Assembly: GCA_938040915.1 (NCBI GenBank)
Contig: CALHZE010000248.1
Coordinates: 1 to 35,689, forward strand
Source of the DNA: an uncultured Bacteroidia bacterium
GTDB lineage: Bacteria > Bacteroidota > Bacteroidia > Bacteroidales > CAJPTX01
Direction: 5' to 3'
Length of the DNA stretch: 35,689 bases
Of the stretch, positions 7,345 to 16,434 are shown in pieces. Positions within the stretch are counted from its first letter, which is position 1; each line of letters opens with the position of its first letter. The position numbers and the translations under genes are program-made. A model generated the notes under the pieces. The model was not told the origin of the DNA. It was given only the letters and a program-made list of their open reading frames with translations, and did no database searches.

Positions 7345-10300
7345 TCAGTACTTAACTACCCTCTGACTGCGTTTCGCGCCATTTGACGCCTCAAAACGCA
7401 TAATATAGATACCTGTAGGAAGGGTCGTAGTATCAATCTCGAGCTCGGTGCTCTCCAACACACCAGCACGAACGACCACACCCGTCGCATTCACTAGTTG
7501 GTAACGCCCCACAAATGCTCCGGTATTGAGGATGCGGAGATGAGCAGCAAACGGGTTCGGAACGACCGAGAGCCCTGCCACGATTGGGTCTTCAACAGGG
7601 GTCGGTTTTTCAATTTCCCCTTCGACGGTGATGGGACAGGTAGCCGTCAAGCTCCCATCCTCAGTTGTTACCATGACCACCGCATTCCCTGGTTTAAGCG
7701 CTTTCACCCACCCCGTCTTACTGAGAAGCACCACACCTTCGCCCGAGCTAAGCGACCATATTAGATTACGACTCTGCTCTTCGGCTGGCGAGATCACTGC
7801 TTTGATATGCACAGGCGCTGCCCCTACAGCAAAGGTCAGGACGGGCGGGTCGAGCGTAAGCGTACGCTCCAAGGTTGCCGAGACGACAATCTTACACGTG
7901 GCGCTCTTGTCTCCAGCCGTAGCCGTGACCTCCGCCTCGCCCACAGCAAGCACAGAGACAACCCCTGTGGGAGAAACCGCGACACACCCCTCACCAGCAG
8001 TCACCTGCCACGTCACCGGCGTCGCAGCACTCAAAGGCGTCACATCTGCCACAAGCTGTATATCCTTATCGCCGAGCACCATAGCAAGCGACTCGGGGAA
8101 CACTTTAAGTGCCTCAACGGCAATCGCACCATTACGCACGGAGATGGTGCACGACGCCGTCAAGCCGCCCTCAAGCGAGGTGGCGGTCACCACAGCTTCG
8201 CCCTCTTGTTGCTTTGCCGTTACTTGTCCACGCGCATCGACCTCAACGAACTCGCTTCCAGAGGTTACGCTCCAGATAAGCTCTTTATTCGTCGCATTCG
8301 CAGGCGTATAGGTCGGCTTAAGCTTAAGCGTTTGGTTGGGGTTCATGGGGAGTTGCGTCTGTTCGAATGCGAGTGCCGTCAAGGCGACGTCCTTTTTTCC
8401 TGCCTGTAAGATCGTGATGACTTGCTGCCACTCGCGCCCGTCAAGTTTTACTATCAGCGACGTCGTACGACTATCGGCTTCGGTATTCTCAGCAACCGTG
8501 AAGGTCATCTGCTGTTCGCCATTGCCTTGTGTAGTGGCGAGTGTAACCCAGTCTGCTACCTTGCGCACGTGCCATACTGCCTGTGTCTGCACCGTTACCG
8601 CGCCTTCGCCCCCAGCGGTGGTAAAGAAATGCGCGCGGGGGGTAAGAGAGAAGCTCCCCGTGCATATACTCACCTCGGTTACCGGCGCATTCTTACGCAT
8701 CAACAGATGTGCAGAGGAGTCCCACGTCGTCGCGTCGGGATAGACGATCGCCGTCCCCGTAAGCTCGAGGTTCGTAAAGCCGACAAGGGGAGCGGCAAAG
8801 CTCTTGATTAAGAGGGTAGCGTGATCGAGGGTCAGCGTGGCGGCACCTGTCCCCTTCCATATACCGAGCGCCTCGACGGTAAGCCCCTTGAGCGAGAGGT
8901 TGGCTGCGTGCACGGTCAAGCCGTTTGTAAGCGATAAGTGGCCCGAGCCGCTGAAATGGGTTGCGTGGGCAAGGACGAGCGCCTCGCCGCTGGGACGAGA
9001 GATATTGACCCATCCCTCGACCACCACTTGTAAGCCCTCAACGTGGCTTTCGAGCAGCGGCTCGTCAGTTGAGAAGAGGCTCACGTTGCGGAGGGAGAGA
9101 ATCTTCGATGCCGGATCATAAGAGATCGCGCCGCCCTCCCCTAGCGTCACCCCTTTGATTTGGGCAAGGTGAGCGAAGTTATCAGACGTTAAGGGCGTCC
9201 CCGCAATCGAGAGGTCATATTCTTGTGCCTTAAGGGAGATCTCGATGTCGCGTGCAGGCTTCTTTTGAGCGTCGAGGACGGTGTTCGCAAACGAGATCTC
9301 GCTACCATTGTTAAACACCCCCGCGTCAATGGTCGCCTCAACTGGCTTAGAGACCTGACAACGCGTCATGAAGATCTCCTTACACCCAATAGCCATGACG
9401 CGCTTTTCCTCATCGAGGTTCGTAATGCGAAGTTCGACTTTGTCGAAGGTAATGCGCTTGTCGTTGCTGGGGTTGTAAATGCAAACCCCCTCCTTATATT
9501 CCAATTCGAAGAGACCGCCCACGAGAGTTAGGTCACCGCGCGTTGTGATGACCGAAAATTGCGGCTCTGTAAGCGTCAAGGTCGCTCCCTTTGCCATACG
9601 AAGCGTGGTATTTTCGCTAAAGATGAAGTGTCCGTCGAGCGTATTCTTGCCCTCGAAACGGATCTCAAGGTCGGGGATCTCACTCCTGACCAAGACACGT
9701 TCGAAACCCGATTCTTGCCACGTCACATCGGTAAAGGTCAGGCGTTTGTGTACGGGGTCATACGTGATGGGTTTGTCGTTTAGCTGGGTAAGCTTCTCAG
9801 AGGTCACGGGGATGCCCTTCAACCAAAGCGGATAGAAGGTGACATCGATCGTGGGGACAATCTTGACATTCTCTTTCACAAGCTCGCCATCACTGCCGAC
9901 GACGCCCCCTTTCGACTCATCAAACTTGTGCGTCGCATTCTCAAATTTCGCAGCACGGAACTCGACGTTGGAGAGGATAGCGCCTGCGGCAGTCCCCGTC
10001 GCGGTCACCGAGCCCCCCTCAACGAGGAGTTTCTTTGCACGAATCCCCTCCGTTGCCCCATTGACAATGAGCTTTGCTAAGGTCACAGAGAGGTCTTTGG
10101 TGTATATCGCCTGCCCTGTCGTAGACCTTACCGTTAGCGAGCCTGTCCCCTTGACGGCGAGATCAAACTCACGGAGGGGGGAGCACGAAGAGATAGCCAC
10201 GGCGCCGTCAGTCGTGATGTGGTTATCTCCCTCAAGGACGATTGTCATCACCCCCGCTTGCCGGAGATCAGAGACGACGAGCGGGGTCGCATGACTCAAG

Positions 10301-12525
10301 GTCACATTTTTGAGGTGGAGGGTAGCGGAGTATTGATTGGACACGTCGGGGAGCTCAAGGTAGAAATGCCCCCCTTCGCCGAGGGTCACCCCTTCGAGCT
10401 CAGCAAGGAAGGGAGCGACCCTGTCGTGGATCTCCCGACCACAGACAGAGAACCCGCGTTCGATAGAGGTCCCGATCTGCACTTCTGGGGCAGGCCGTCC
10501 CAAGGCGTCAACGACACGCCCATTGTCCCACTTTGCGTCAAAATGCGGGACGAAGATCCTTGAGTCTGGCGCGCCGCTGAAATGCGCTATGCCAGCGAAG
10601 GCGCTCTCCTTCCCCTGCGCCCGTAACTCGCTATTGACCTCTAGCTTCGACGTCGTGCCGCTACCGAGGAGGGCAACCGCCTCAACACTCGTGAGTCTCA
10701 CGTCGAGGTGATGACCGAATGAGACTTCCGTCCCCACGACCGCATTTTGATGCGTAGAGGAGATCGCAAGCGTCGCCCACTTCGTCATGTCCGCACCCTC
10801 AAACTCAAGAGGGGCAGAGACCGCCTTAACAGCATCGTTCTCTGCAGTAAGGGTATTTTTCCCCTCGAGGTAGATCGAGAGCTTGTGGTCTGTGGCAAGA
10901 GCGTGTGCGCTACCCGTGGCAGCGATAGTGGCATTGTTGAGAAAGAGGCGATAGCCCCTAATGGGGTCTTCTTCAAACGTTATAGAGCCCCCCTCGGTGA
11001 CCGAAACGCCGTCAATCTTCGTAAGGTCTGATTGGTTATCGGTCGTAACGGGCACACCCGCGATGGTAAGGTCATAGGTCTTAGGCGTCATCTTTAAGAC
11101 GAGGGTCTTGCCTTGGAGGTTCTTTCCCTCTGCGTCAACCGCCACTCCGTTTCCGTCGCGAAAAGTCGCCCCTTGTGGGCTCAACACGGTTACGTCGTTC
11201 CGTTGCGGGAGGACGGCTGCAGCGCTCTCTCCGGAGGGATTGACGGTACGACAGTGCGCTTCGAGCAGACCACCCTGTAAGATGGAGAAGCGCGCTTCGG
11301 GGACATTCATCGCATGGATACCATAGCGCGCCCCATAAGCTTTCACATGCCCGCGAATCTCGAGAGAGCCTCGCTCGAGGGCAATCCCCGCCTCTTGACA
11401 CCCCGAAGTGTTCGTTGTCAAGAGAGCATATTCCCCTTTGCCAATAAGACGCGTAGAGCTCTTTACCCAAAGCCCGTAGAGGGAAGCACTGAGGGTCACC
11501 GTCCCCGCGTAGCGAATTTCGAGTCCCTCCGCCGCTCGGTTCTCGATCGCTACGTCTTCTGAGGTGGAGACGAGCGAGACATTTTCGAGCGTCAACACCG
11601 GTGGTTTTCCGTTATCCGAAGGCAAGAAATGTGCCTTTGCCCCTGGCGTCGCAAAGGGAGTCCCCGCAAGGAGGTCGTCTTGATTGACTTCCGTAATTTC
11701 ACGTCCAAAAAAATAGACCTCGTAATGGGGGAGCGAGATCTCGATCGGATCCCAGACAGCCCCATCCGCGTTGCGAATCTCGCCATCAATAAAATAAGCG
11801 TTCTCGGGCTTAAAAATGCGAGCGAGATGACTCATGTTCAGCTGAGAGAGACGGGCGAGCCCCCCGCTTCGAATCGAGAGCCCATAGCCCACGACGGTAA
11901 GTGAGGCGCCCTTGTCAACCCCCTTTCCCTCCACGCCTCTTTCGGTCTCGACGAGCGCATTCTCTATGCGTAGGCTCGCGTCGCCCTCTAGTAGCAGACT
12001 CACGCCGCCATAGCTGGGTTCGCTACACGACAGGCGGAGCTCCGGTTTTTCGGCAACGTTTTGTGTAATGATCGTCGTGTTTTTAGCAGAAAGCACGAGG
12101 GAGGGGATAGTGCCATCGTCTGAGATCAGTCGGGTTAGCCCTTCGGCGAGGCATATTTTCTGGTCATCTTCGGTCACTTGGATTGCAGACATCCCTGCCG
12201 CCTCAATCGTCGCACTCCTTAGCGTCAAAGTCTTTGTGTCGGGGTCATACGTCACATCACCCTCCTTGATGATAGAGGGCAACGAGATCGGGATGTTGGG
12301 CGTACAGTTCTCGCTCGTGAGTTCTACGCCGCCGATATAGATGCCATAGCGCACGGTCTCTTCTGACGGGCGCGGGAGTATTGTTTTAGACGCGGTCGCC
12401 CCCACGAAGCGCGGCGCACTCGTCTGCCTGTGCACCTGTAGAGAGACCTCTGTGCCTAGGGCGAAGGAGGGGAAGAGGAGGGCTAGGAATAGTAGCCCAA
12501 GGTAAAAGGGGTAAGATCGTCTCAT
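7345..12525 (-). CDS. Giant T9SS-exported surface protein with six beta-rich repeats, BACON and Big_2-like domains
   Basis: A 1726-residue secreted protein. A signal peptide (MRRSYPFYLGLLFLALLF...) leads into six roughly 205-residue modules, each opening with a strand like YDLSIAGTPLTSDN, then YDPASKILSLRNVSL and runs of short strands as in a beta-helix. Modules begin near 12349, 11726, 11076, 10456, 9838 and 9220. Next come a BACON-like domain (near 8655, SLTPRAHFF...VWHVRKVADWVTL), three bacterial Ig-like Big_2 domains (near 8392, 8130, 7870; e.g. NATNKELIWSVTSGSEFVEV), and a type A T9SS C-terminal domain (VVPNPFAAHL...LPTGIYIMRFE...RVVKY). It is predicted to cross the outer membrane by T9SS and be anchored or released after C-terminal cleavage. 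An adhesive or glycan-binding role is plausible but unproven. It shares its architecture with the 1863-residue protein at 18358-23949. Confidence 0.9.
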   Translation of the reverse strand: MRRSYPFYLGLLFLALLFPSFALGTEVSLQVHRQTSAPRFVGATASKTILPRPSEETVRYGIYIGGVELTSENCTPNIPISLPSIIKEGDVTYDPDTKTLTLRSATIEAAGMSAIQVTEDDQKICLAEGLTRLISDDGTIPSLVLSAKNTTIITQNVAEKPELRLSCSEPSYGGVSLLLEGDASLRIENALVETERGVEGKGVDKGASLTVVGYGLSIRSGGLARLSQLNMSHLARIFKPENAYFIDGEIRNADGAVWDPIEISLPHYEVYFFGREITEVNQDDLLAGTPFATPGAKAHFLPSDNGKPPVLTLENVSLVSTSEDVAIENRAAEGLEIRYAGTVTLSASLYGLWVKSSTRLIGKGEYALLTTNTSGCQEAGIALERGSLEIRGHVKAYGARYGIHAMNVPEARFSILQGGLLEAHCRTVNPSGESAAAVLPQRNDVTVLSPQGATFRDGNGVAVDAEGKNLQGKTLVLKMTPKTYDLTIAGVPVTTDNQSDLTKIDGVSVTEGGSITFEEDPIRGYRLFLNNATIAATGSAHALATDHKLSIYLEGKNTLTAENDAVKAVSAPLEFEGADMTKWATLAISSTHQNAVVGTEVSFGHHLDVRLTSVEAVALLGSGTTSKLEVNSELRAQGKESAFAGIAHFSGAPDSRIFVPHFDAKWDNGRVVDALGRPAPEVQIGTSIERGFSVCGREIHDRVAPFLAELEGVTLGEGGHFYLELPDVSNQYSATLHLKNVTLSHATPLVVSDLRQAGVMTIVLEGDNHITTDGAVAISSCSPLREFDLAVKGTGSLTVRSTTGQAIYTKDLSVTLAKLIVNGATEGIRAKKLLVEGGSVTATGTAAGAILSNVEFRAAKFENATHKFDESKGGVVGSDGELVKENVKIVPTIDVTFYPLWLKGIPVTSEKLTQLNDKPITYDPVHKRLTFTDVTWQESGFERVLVRSEIPDLEIRFEGKNTLDGHFIFSENTTLRMAKGATLTLTEPQFSVITTRGDLTLVGGLFELEYKEGVCIYNPSNDKRITFDKVELRITNLDEEKRVMAIGCKEIFMTRCQVSKPVEATIDAGVFNNGSEISFANTVLDAQKKPARDIEISLKAQEYDLSIAGTPLTSDNFAHLAQIKGVTLGEGGAISYDPASKILSLRNVSLFSTDEPLLESHVEGLQVVVEGWVNISRPSGEALVLAHATHFSGSGHLSLTNGLTVHAANLSLKGLTVEALGIWKGTGAATLTLDHATLLIKSFAAPLVGFTNLELTGTAIVYPDATTWDSSAHLLMRKNAPVTEVSICTGSFSLTPRAHFFTTAGGEGAVTVQTQAVWHVRKVADWVTLATTQGNGEQQMTFTVAENTEADSRTTSLIVKLDGREWQQVITILQAGKKDVALTALAFEQTQLPMNPNQTLKLKPTYTPANATNKELIWSVTSGSEFVEVDARGQVTAKQQEGEAVVTATSLEGGLTASCTISVRNGAIAVEALKVFPESLAMVLGDKDIQLVADVTPLSAATPVTWQVTAGEGCVAVSPTGVVSVLAVGEAEVTATAGDKSATCKIVVSATLERTLTLDPPVLTFAVGAAPVHIKAVISPAEEQSRNLIWSLSSGEGVVLLSKTGWVKALKPGNAVVMVTTEDGSLTATCPITVEGEIEKPTPVEDPIVAGLSVVPNPFAAHLRILNTGAFVGRYQLVNATGVVVRAGVLESTELEIDTTTLPTGIYIMRFEASNGAKRSQRVVKY

Positions 12526-12637
12526 GTTGGTGTGTGTTATGACTGGTTTTAGCGAATCATCTGTATGGCGGTTCGGGGATAGGCGATGCTTCCCATACGG
12601 AGTTTTACCATCCGTCGCCTATAATCCCTTTCCTATG
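12526..12637 (-). other. Potentially structured 5' leader of the first giant T9SS gene
   Basis: Between the -7 box and the ATG lies a leader of about 105 nt. In the RNA, GGGAT(TAT)AGGCGA, encoded at 12615-12628, can pair with TCGCCTATCCC, encoded at 12576-12586, as an 11-bp stem with a 3-nt bulge. A small inner hairpin joins 12598-12601 to 12611-12614. In addition GTATGG (12598-12593) can pair with CCATAC (12568-12563) beyond the main stem, which would form a pseudoknot or a competing fold. I recognise no known riboswitch class. The other giant gene lacks this leader. Confidence 0.5.
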
Positions 12638-12645
12638 CAAAGGTA
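12638..12645 (-). promoter_or_regulatory. -7 box for the first giant T9SS gene
   Basis: TACCTTTG on the minus strand, placing the transcription start near 12631, a few bases before the leader stem. No clear TTTG is present at -33. The rest of the gap up to 12798 holds no convincing gene, only a small GTAGC/GCTAC hairpin near 12783-12794. Confidence 0.55.
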
Positions 12646-12798
12646 ACAAGCCCTCTTCGGATAGTAGGCTCTTTTTGGTAGGTAAAAATAACGTTTTCTG
12701 GGAAGGGGGGTAACCCACTTTAGGCAGATGCAGTATTGGGTTGTGTGGAAAATCATACGGCGTCGCAATGCCGCGCACGGGCGTAGCGAGCTACACTC

Positions 12799-14148
12799 CT
12801 ACAGAAGACAGGCAACAGGAGTTTTGACACACCTTTGGGGATTACTCATCCACGCCGCCTCCAGAATTCTTTCACAGACAGCCCTCACCACGGGGACGGC
12901 AACCGTGTTGCCCAAGAGATCATAGCCTGCTCGACGCGAAGTCTCAAAGCGAAACGACTCGGGAAAGCCAAAAAGACGCAGCCCCTCGCGCAACGAAAGC
13001 GGACGCAGCCCCTGACCGTCGACCACATAAAGTTTCTCCATATCGGTCGCTACGAGCGTAGGCGCCACGTCGCGTGGAGAGAGAATCTTGTTAACCTCGA
13101 AGCTGAGCTTCCCCGTCACAATGTTGTAACCGAGCGGTAGCGTCGGGTCTTGCTCGCGTCGGCGTCGCGTCAACCCATTGGCAAGCTCTTCGACGACCTC
13201 CTGTTTCGGGTGCTCACGCTTGAGATAACCCTTCTGAACCAAATCGTCTAAAAGCTCTGACAAGTCATCGGCTGGAAAGAAGGTGCGGATCTGCGACTCG
13301 GTCAGGGGCATCCCATCCATCCAGCGAATCCCATACTCTTGTGCCCATTTCTTCTTGCGCCGCTCGCGAAAAAGCTGATTGAGGAGCGCCCGCTGCCGAG
13401 GTGAGACGCGCCCCTTGAGCTCCAAGTCCCAACTATGGATATTATTTTTCCCTCCACGCTTGTCTTTCAACGACTTACCCATTAACTCGCACAACGGATA
13501 ATGAGACAAGAGCGCCTCGACGAAGGGCGTCTGTGAAAGCGGCAACCCGACATCGAGGATCGTCTCTAACGTAGCCTCCGTTTGGGGAAAGTCTGTAAGG
13601 TCTGGATAGCCAACTCGCGTACCTGCGATGTAGATACGTTTTCTGTCTTGTGGAAGCCCAAAATCTCGCGCATTTAAGACCCGCCATGTTGTCTTATACC
13701 CTGCGGCTTGCAAACGGGCTAAAATTGTGGTTAAAGTGCGTCCTGTGGGGGTATTAGAAGCCTCTCTGTCATGCTTGACAAGCCCCTCGACATTTTCTAA
13801 CAGGAAAGCCGCCGGACGCTTGGCTTCCAAAATACGTTCGACCTCGAAGAAGAGCGTCCCGCGCGTATCGAGAAAACCCTCTCGTTTCCCCGCCGCTGAG
13901 AAAGCTTGACACGGGAAACCAGCCAACAAGAAGTCAAAGTCGGGGATGGTCGAGGCGTCAACCCCCCTTATGTCGCCATGGACAACCTCTTGAGGGTGAT
14001 TTTGCTGTAATATCTCGCGCGCCGCCCACTTAATTTCCGAGGTAAACACACAGACCGTAGCCAGCCCCTTGCGACGCGCCGCCTCTTCCAGCCCGAGACG
14101 AAGCCCGCCGATGCCGGCAAACAAATCGACAAAGCGAACGACAGGCAT
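12799..14148 (-). CDS. DNA (cytosine-5)-methyltransferase, orphan
   Basis: C5-cytosine methyltransferase, 449 residues, transferring methyl from S-adenosylmethionine to cytosine in DNA. Motifs appear in canonical order: I DLFAGIGG (8-15, SAM binding), IV AGFPCQAFS with catalytic Cys80, VI LLENVEGL (Glu118), VIII LPQDRKRIYI (166-174), and near the C-terminus X GNTVAVPVVRAV. The target-recognition section is long and includes a charged segment (RERRKKKWAQEYGIRWMDG) and a helical stretch around SELLDDLVQKGYLKREHP. No restriction endonuclease or Vsr gene is next to it. The ATG lies 16 bp after the glycyl-tRNA synthetase stop, preceded by a GAGGGGGG purine run, so it is probably read from the glyS promoter. 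The recognition sequence cannot be predicted by eye. Confidence 0.95.
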   Translation of the reverse strand: MPVVRFVDLFAGIGGLRLGLEEAARRKGLATVCVFTSEIKWAAREILQQNHPQEVVHGDIRGVDASTIPDFDFLLAGFPCQAFSAAGKREGFLDTRGTLFFEVERILEAKRPAAFLLENVEGLVKHDREASNTPTGRTLTTILARLQAAGYKTTWRVLNARDFGLPQDRKRIYIAGTRVGYPDLTDFPQTEATLETILDVGLPLSQTPFVEALLSHYPLCELMGKSLKDKRGGKNNIHSWDLELKGRVSPRQRALLNQLFRERRKKKWAQEYGIRWMDGMPLTESQIRTFFPADDLSELLDDLVQKGYLKREHPKQEVVEELANGLTRRRREQDPTLPLGYNIVTGKLSFEVNKILSPRDVAPTLVATDMEKLYVVDGQGLRPLSLREGLRLFGFPESFRFETSRRAGYDLLGNTVAVPVVRAVCERILEAAWMSNPQRCVKTPVACLL

Positions 14149-14164
14149 CCCCCCTCTTCGCGAC

Positions 14165-15715
14165 CTACAGACTCCGCAAGAGCCCCTCTAACGAGACTTT
14201 GGGCTCGAGCAACTCGGCAAGCCGCGAGGCGTCAACCCGTTGCTGCTCCATCGAGTCTCGTTCGCGGATGGTGACCGTCCCATCCGAGAGGGTCTGGTTG
14301 TCGACTGTCACACAATAGGGCGTCCCGATGGCGTCTTGACGGCGATAACGCTTGCCCACGGTGTCCTTCTCCTCATAGTAGCAAGCCATACGCCAGCGCA
14401 GGTCATCGACAATCTTCTGCGCATACTCGGGCATCCCGTCTTTACGCACGAGGGGCAAGACCGCGACCTTGATGGGGGCCATCGTCGCAGGGAGGCGGAG
14501 CACCTTCCGAAGGTCTTCTTTTCCTTCTTCGCCCGCAATCTTCTCCTCGGCGTATGCCCCCGAAAGGAGCGAAAGTACCGCACGGTCTAACCCGATAGAG
14601 GTTTCTACCACGTATGGGACATAGCTTTCGTTTTTGTCGGGGTCAAAATACTGTATTTTCTTGCCCGAGACACGCTGGTGGTTAGACAGGTCAAAGTCTG
14701 TGCGCGAGTGGATGCCCTCGACCTCCTTAAAGCCAAAGGGGAAACGATACTCGATGTCACACGCTGCGTTGGCATAGTGCGCCAGCTTATCGTGTGGGTG
14801 ATAGCGGTAGTTCTCATTGCCCAGCCCGAGTGCTTGATGCCAACGGAGGCGGTGTTCCTTCCAATAAGCAAACCACTCCATCTCCGTACCCGGGGCAACA
14901 AAGAACTGCATTTCCATTTGCTCGAACTCGCGCATACGGAAGGTAAACTGGCGCGCGACAATCTCGTTGCGGAAGGCCTTACCAACTTGTGCGATCCCGA
15001 AGGGGATGCGCATGCGTCCCGTCTTCTGCACGTTGAGGAAGTTGACAAAGATCCCCTGTGCCGTCTCGGGGCGGAGGTAGAGCTCTGACGACTCGTCGCT
15101 CACCGAGCCGAGCTTGGTGGCAAACATGAGGTTAAACTGGCGCACCTCGGTCCAGTTGCGCGTACCCGAGACAGGGCAAACGATTTCAAGGTCTTGGATG
15201 AGCTTACCAAACGCCGCGAGGTCATTACGCTCCATGGCGTCGACCATGCGTGCGCGCGCCGTATCGATCCCCTTTTGCCATTCGAGGACACGGGCGTTGG
15301 TAGCCACGAACTGTGCACGATCAAAGGCTTCGCCAAATCGCTTTGCCGCCTTGGCTACCTCCTTCTCGATCTTCTCTTCCTGCTTTGCCATCCAGTCTTC
15401 GACAAGGACGTCGGCACGGTAACGCTTCTTGCTGTCGCGGTTGTCGATGAGGGGGTCGTTAAAGGCACTCAGGTGTCCGGAGGCTTCCCAGACCTTGGGG
15501 TGCATAAAGATGGCGGAGTCGAGCCCGACGATGTTGTCATGGAGTCGCGTCATAGCTTCCCACCAATAGCGACGGACGTTGAGCTTAAGCTCCGTACCGT
15601 ACTGCCCGTAGTCATAGACAGCGCCTAGACCGTCGTAAATCTCACTACTTTGGAAAATAAAGCCGTATTCCTTGCAATGTGCCACGAGGCTGCGGAAAAG
15701 GTCTTCTTGTGCCAT
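14165..15715 (-). CDS. glyS: Glycyl-tRNA synthetase (dimeric type)
   Basis: Class II aminoacyl-tRNA synthetase that charges tRNA-Gly. The 516-residue protein is the single-chain alpha2 form found in Bacteroidetes rather than the alpha2beta2 form of E. coli. Seen in order are the N-terminal EYGFIFQSSEIYDGLGAVYD, an inserted charged helix region (residues ~100-150), motif 2 in LRPETAQGIFVNFLNVQ and RIPFGIAQVGKAFRNEI, a motif 3 region YVVETSIGLDRAVLSLL, and a C-terminal anticodon-binding domain (IKVAVLPLVRKDG). An upstream in-frame extension to 15871 encodes unrelated sequence across a terminator, so the ATG at 15715 (MAQEDLF) is the start. The DNA methyltransferase follows 16 bp downstream. Confidence 0.97.
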   Translation of the reverse strand: MAQEDLFRSLVAHCKEYGFIFQSSEIYDGLGAVYDYGQYGTELKLNVRRYWWEAMTRLHDNIVGLDSAIFMHPKVWEASGHLSAFNDPLIDNRDSKKRYRADVLVEDWMAKQEEKIEKEVAKAAKRFGEAFDRAQFVATNARVLEWQKGIDTARARMVDAMERNDLAAFGKLIQDLEIVCPVSGTRNWTEVRQFNLMFATKLGSVSDESSELYLRPETAQGIFVNFLNVQKTGRMRIPFGIAQVGKAFRNEIVARQFTFRMREFEQMEMQFFVAPGTEMEWFAYWKEHRLRWHQALGLGNENYRYHPHDKLAHYANAACDIEYRFPFGFKEVEGIHSRTDFDLSNHQRVSGKKIQYFDPDKNESYVPYVVETSIGLDRAVLSLLSGAYAEEKIAGEEGKEDLRKVLRLPATMAPIKVAVLPLVRKDGMPEYAQKIVDDLRWRMACYYEEKDTVGKRYRRQDAIGTPYCVTVDNQTLSDGTVTIRERDSMEQQRVDASRLAELLEPKVSLEGLLRSL

Positions 15716-15745
15716 GGATATTCTTTCTCTCTTATTACGTACGTG

Positions 15746-15753
15746 CAAAAGTA
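15746..15753 (-). promoter_or_regulatory. Candidate -7 box for glyS
   Basis: TACTTTTG on the minus strand fits TAnnTTTG and is 31 bp upstream of the ATG. There is no clear -33 TTTG. A second TACCTTTG (15791-15784) lies within the neighbouring terminator loop. Confidence 0.45.
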
Positions 15754-15759
15754 GGAAAC

Positions 15760-15802
15760 AAAAAAAGAACGCACACCCCCACCCAAAGGTAGGAATGTGC
15801 GT
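15760..15802 (-). terminator. Terminator of the small lipoprotein gene
   Basis: ACGCACA (15769-15775) pairs with TGTGCGT (15796-15802). On the minus strand it is followed by CTTTTTTTG. The loop is about 20 nt and contains a TACCTTTG sequence. Confidence 0.65.
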
Positions 15803-15834
15803 CCCTTGATATTGCAAATAACCAGTGGAGGCGT

Positions 15835-16254
15835 TTACATTTGCGGCATAGCTTGCCACGTGCCTTTCCACGTATTTTCTTCTTGGTCTTTTGCTTTTAC
15901 GGTAAGCTCAAGCACCTTATCCTTTACTGTAAACTTACCTTCAGCCTTTGTGATCTTCTCCGAGGTTTCACCTTTCAAGGTAGCTACGCCCTCTTTCGTT
16001 TCTCCAAGAGTAAAGAACACAGCATCGAGGGGCTCCTTGCCCAGAATAGCCTTCAACTTCTCATTTTCCTTAAACACCATAAAACTACTAGCATTTTCCC
16101 CCGAGCCCATATACATCCCCGCAACCTCATCTAGGGTAACTTGCTTCTCTTGATTTTGCTTCTTGTTGTCGTCCTTCTTCTCGTCTTTGCTGCAAGAGGT
16201 GAACGCAACAGTTGCCGCTAAGAGCGACAATCCTAACACATAACGCAGTTTCAT
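15835..16254 (-). CDS. Small lipoprotein of unknown function
   Basis: A 139-residue protein with a lipoprotein signal: a hydrophobic run to residue 17, then AFTSC with the lipidated cysteine at position 21, followed by SKDEKKDDNKKQ, a charged linker usual in Bacteroidetes lipoproteins. The mature part has short amphipathic strands (MYMGSGENASSFMVF, VFFTLGETKEGVATLKGETS, GKFTVKDKVLELTVKAKDQ) that suggest a small beta-barrel or lipocalin-like fold, similar in style to META or DUF4923-type lipoproteins. I cannot assign a family. It is a single-gene unit between its own promoter and terminator, divergent from pepT. Confidence 0.85.
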   Translation of the reverse strand: MKLRYVLGLSLLAATVAFTSCSKDEKKDDNKKQNQEKQVTLDEVAGMYMGSGENASSFMVFKENEKLKAILGKEPLDAVFFTLGETKEGVATLKGETSEKITKAEGKFTVKDKVLELTVKAKDQEENTWKGTWQAMPQM

Positions 16255-16320
16255 TGTCCTAATAAAATTAAAAGATTAAACATCTCGTTTTCTGCGGGTC
16301 GCGTGATACAAATCGCATGA

Positions 16321-16352
16321 CAGAGGTAACAAATTTCTAGCAAATACGCAAA
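16321..16352 (-). promoter_or_regulatory. Candidate promoter for the small lipoprotein gene
   Basis: TTTG (16352-16349), 20 bp, TACCTCTG (16328-16321) on the minus strand; one mismatch from the -7 consensus. It implies a leader of about 60 nt. Confidence 0.5.
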
Positions 16353-16354
16353 TG

Positions 16355-16387
16355 TTGCCAGAAAATTTACAGAAGTACGTAACTTTG
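16355..16387 (+). promoter_or_regulatory. Candidate promoter for pepT-guaD
   Basis: TTG (16355-16357), 22 bp, TAACTTTG (16380-16387) on the plus strand, 47 bp before the pepT ATG. It lies back to back with the lipoprotein promoter. Confidence 0.55.
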
Positions 16388-16434
16388 TTTAGTGATTTTC
16401 TAAATACGATATATCATAACTCCTTGTACACAAG

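Noticed and set aside
7628..8311. Plus-strand open frame opposite the Big_2 domains of the first giant gene
   Set aside because: Same cause: antisense of Thr/Val-rich Ig-like repeats, no promoter or family signature.
15784..15791. TACCTTTG as the main glyS promoter
   Set aside because: It lies in the loop of the lipoprotein terminator and has no -33 element at a normal distance (23 bp to the nearest TTTG); the box at 15746-15753 is closer to the start.
15716..15871. N-terminal extension of glycyl-tRNA synthetase
   Set aside because: It would read through the lipoprotein terminator and lacks similarity to the family, whereas ATG at 15715 gives the standard N-terminus.
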